Shown here one piece after another: positions 14,905 through 15,576 of a stretch of DNA of 15,576 nt (the stretch's first letter is position 1; the number at the start of each line of letters is the position of its first letter). Position numbers and translations under genes: made by a program. The stretch is from Chloroflexota bacterium (lineage in GTDB: Bacteria > Chloroflexota > Anaerolineae > Aggregatilineales > Phototrophicaceae): assembly GCA_023430545.1 (NCBI GenBank), contig JAEZAF010000267.1, forward strand, positions 1 through 15,576. Reading direction: 5' to 3'. The notes under the pieces were generated by a model that saw only the letters and a program-made list of their open reading frames with translations, ran no database searches and was not told the origin of the DNA.

Positions 14905-15007
14905 CTTTATCTGGTCAATGTACTATCGCTTCACAATCCTCGTCACCACACATCGCAGCACATCGGCTGGTAACAATCCGGTTGCAAACAGGTCCCAACC
15001 TGGTCTC

Positions 15008-15021
15008 AGATGTAGACATCT
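15008..15021. repeat. 14-base dyad upstream of the 88-residue gene
   Basis: AGATGT-AG-ACATCT is a perfect inverted repeat 57 bases before the start at 15078. It could be an operator. No good promoter is seen between 14905 and 15077. Confidence 0.4.
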
Positions 15022-15077
15022 CACGCATTCCCGCAGACACTGTAAACGTCCGTCTGAAAACACGAGGGATGTTGAAA

Positions 15078-15344
15078 ATGACAATGGCACTCACCTATGA
15101 CCAGCGCAAGGTCCTTGAAGAAGCAGCACTCGCATGGCAGCTTGACTGCGGTGTCGAAGAAGATGACGAGGCAGCGGGCTACCGATCTGCGGAATGGCTG
15201 CGCCCTGATTACTGGTACAACGACTTCGACTTTGAACCTCTCGTGCGGGCTGGTCTGCTGGAAATCTATCATGCGATTTCACCCGAAGCCGATGAGTACT
15301 TTCGGATCACCGCGACTGGCCTGCAACTACTGGAGTTCCAGTAA
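15078..15344 (+). CDS. Small winged-helix-like protein of 88 residues, function unknown
   Basis: Starts MTMALTYDQRKVLEEAA and ends YFRITATGLQLLEFQ. The first helix (6-20), the middle helix FEPLVRAGLLE, and the strand YFRITATGLQLL resemble the end of a winged helix-turn-helix, where 'Y.iT..G..ll' is common; this is a loose resemblance. The middle (22-50) is acidic and rich in Trp and Tyr (WLRPDYWYNDFDF), unusual for a DNA-binding domain. Start 15078 is chosen because GAGGG (15064-15068) lies 9 bases before it; a longer frame opening with TTG at 14982 has no ribosome site. It may instead be a protein-binding domain. Confidence 0.7.
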   Translation: MTMALTYDQRKVLEEAALAWQLDCGVEEDDEAAGYRSAEWLRPDYWYNDFDFEPLVRAGLLEIYHAISPEADEYFRITATGLQLLEFQ

Positions 15345-15461
15345 CTCTCAACCCTCACAACGATTCATCGCCTGCGCCAACTGACGGATCGGTTTCCCCG
15401 CTGAATCACAGCGCCATAACTGGCATATCACCCTTGATACGGATGCCAGACCCCCAATTAG

Positions 15462-15485
15462 TCCGGTTTGACACCGGAGTTTTTT
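15462..15485 (+). terminator. Terminator after the 88-residue gene
   Basis: Stem TCCGGT / ACCGGA with a 5-base loop TTGAC, then G and six T. It lies 117 bases past the stop; the space between holds nothing I can identify. Confidence 0.8.
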
Positions 15486-15511
15486 GTTTCTCTTCCGTTT
15501 CCCTCTACAAT
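15484..15511 (+). promoter_or_regulatory. Candidate promoter of the gene leaving the window
   Basis: TACAAT (15506-15511) with TTGTTT (15484-15489) 16 bases upstream. The -35 is poor. Predicted start near 15518. Confidence 0.5.
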
Positions 15512-15527
15512 TAAGGGCATATTCACC

Positions 15528-15540
15528 CGTCACAGTGACG
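15528..15540. repeat. 13-base palindrome in the leader of the last gene
   Basis: CGTCAC-A-GTGACG is perfect. With only one central base it cannot fold well as RNA, so a DNA-level operator just after the transcription start is the likelier reading. Confidence 0.5.
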
Positions 15541-15562
15541 CACGTACAAGGAGCGGTGTGTT

Positions 15563-15576
15563 ATGCCTCAACCTTC
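15563..15576 (+). CDS. Start of a gene cut by the window edge
   Basis: ATG at 15563 follows AAGGAG (15548-15553) at 9 bases, below a candidate promoter. Only MPQP and a partial codon are visible, so its identity cannot be told. Confidence 0.6.

Noticed and set aside
15348..15533. 61-residue minus-strand frame near the right edge
   Set aside because: It crosses the terminator at 15462-15485 and has no ribosome site.
1..15576. CRISPR array, insertion sequence, phage or toxin-antitoxin module
   Set aside because: No regularly spaced direct repeats, transposase, integrase, or recognisable toxin-antitoxin pair were seen on either strand; the small genes at the right end each have their own signals rather than a paired layout.

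Overview
The window reads as a chromosomal stretch from a free-living bacterium of moderate GC content. A Chloroflexota (Anaerolineae-like) or other deep-branching host fits best. The reasons are a sufC-sufB-sufD gene order with a Rieske ferredoxin next door, an F420/deazaflavin-type oxidoreductase, a YugP-type zinc metallopeptidase and well-formed sigma70-type promoters. This placement is inference from gene content; no marker gene fixes it.

Layout. Positions 1-4865 (minus strand) are one uninterrupted reading frame for an RND efflux permease that runs off the left edge (1621 codons visible). Its first periplasmic loop is expanded by roughly 580 residues and built from degenerate helical repeats; this is the most unusual object in the window. 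Diverging from it is a single-domain response regulator (5088-5474) with a strong terminator. A minus-strand block follows: zinc metallopeptidase (5527-6225), SAM methyltransferase (6305-6997), glycerophosphodiester phosphodiesterase (6994-7743) and Rieske ferredoxin (7752-8084). The last three are tightly packed and probably co-transcribed. A terminator separates them from the Fe-S cluster assembly operon sufC-sufB-sufD (12075 down to 8235), which has a near-consensus promoter. Diverging from sufC is a MIP18/DUF59 Fe-S assembly factor (12304-12624). The shared intergenic region holds two perfect inverted repeats that could be operators.

The right side carries a DDN-type deazaflavin-dependent oxidoreductase (12719-13189, minus), a tRNA-Pro(GGG) with its own promoter and terminator (13430-13506), an ASCH/PUA-like protein (13748-14155), a previously unlisted 50-residue basic protein (14226-14378, minus), a 68-residue basic protein (14644-14850), an 88-residue winged-helix-like protein (15078-15344) and the first codons of a gene that leaves the window (15563 onward). 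Most transcription units here end in clear hairpin terminators, several placed to serve two converging genes.

How they work together. SufB, SufC and SufD form the SufBC2D scaffold that builds Fe-S clusters. The MIP18 protein probably helps deliver or mature clusters, and the Rieske ferredoxin is a likely Fe-S client. No cysteine desulfurase (SufS) or SufU/SufE is present, so sulfur must be supplied by genes elsewhere. The remaining genes look like separate small units with no common pathway visible.
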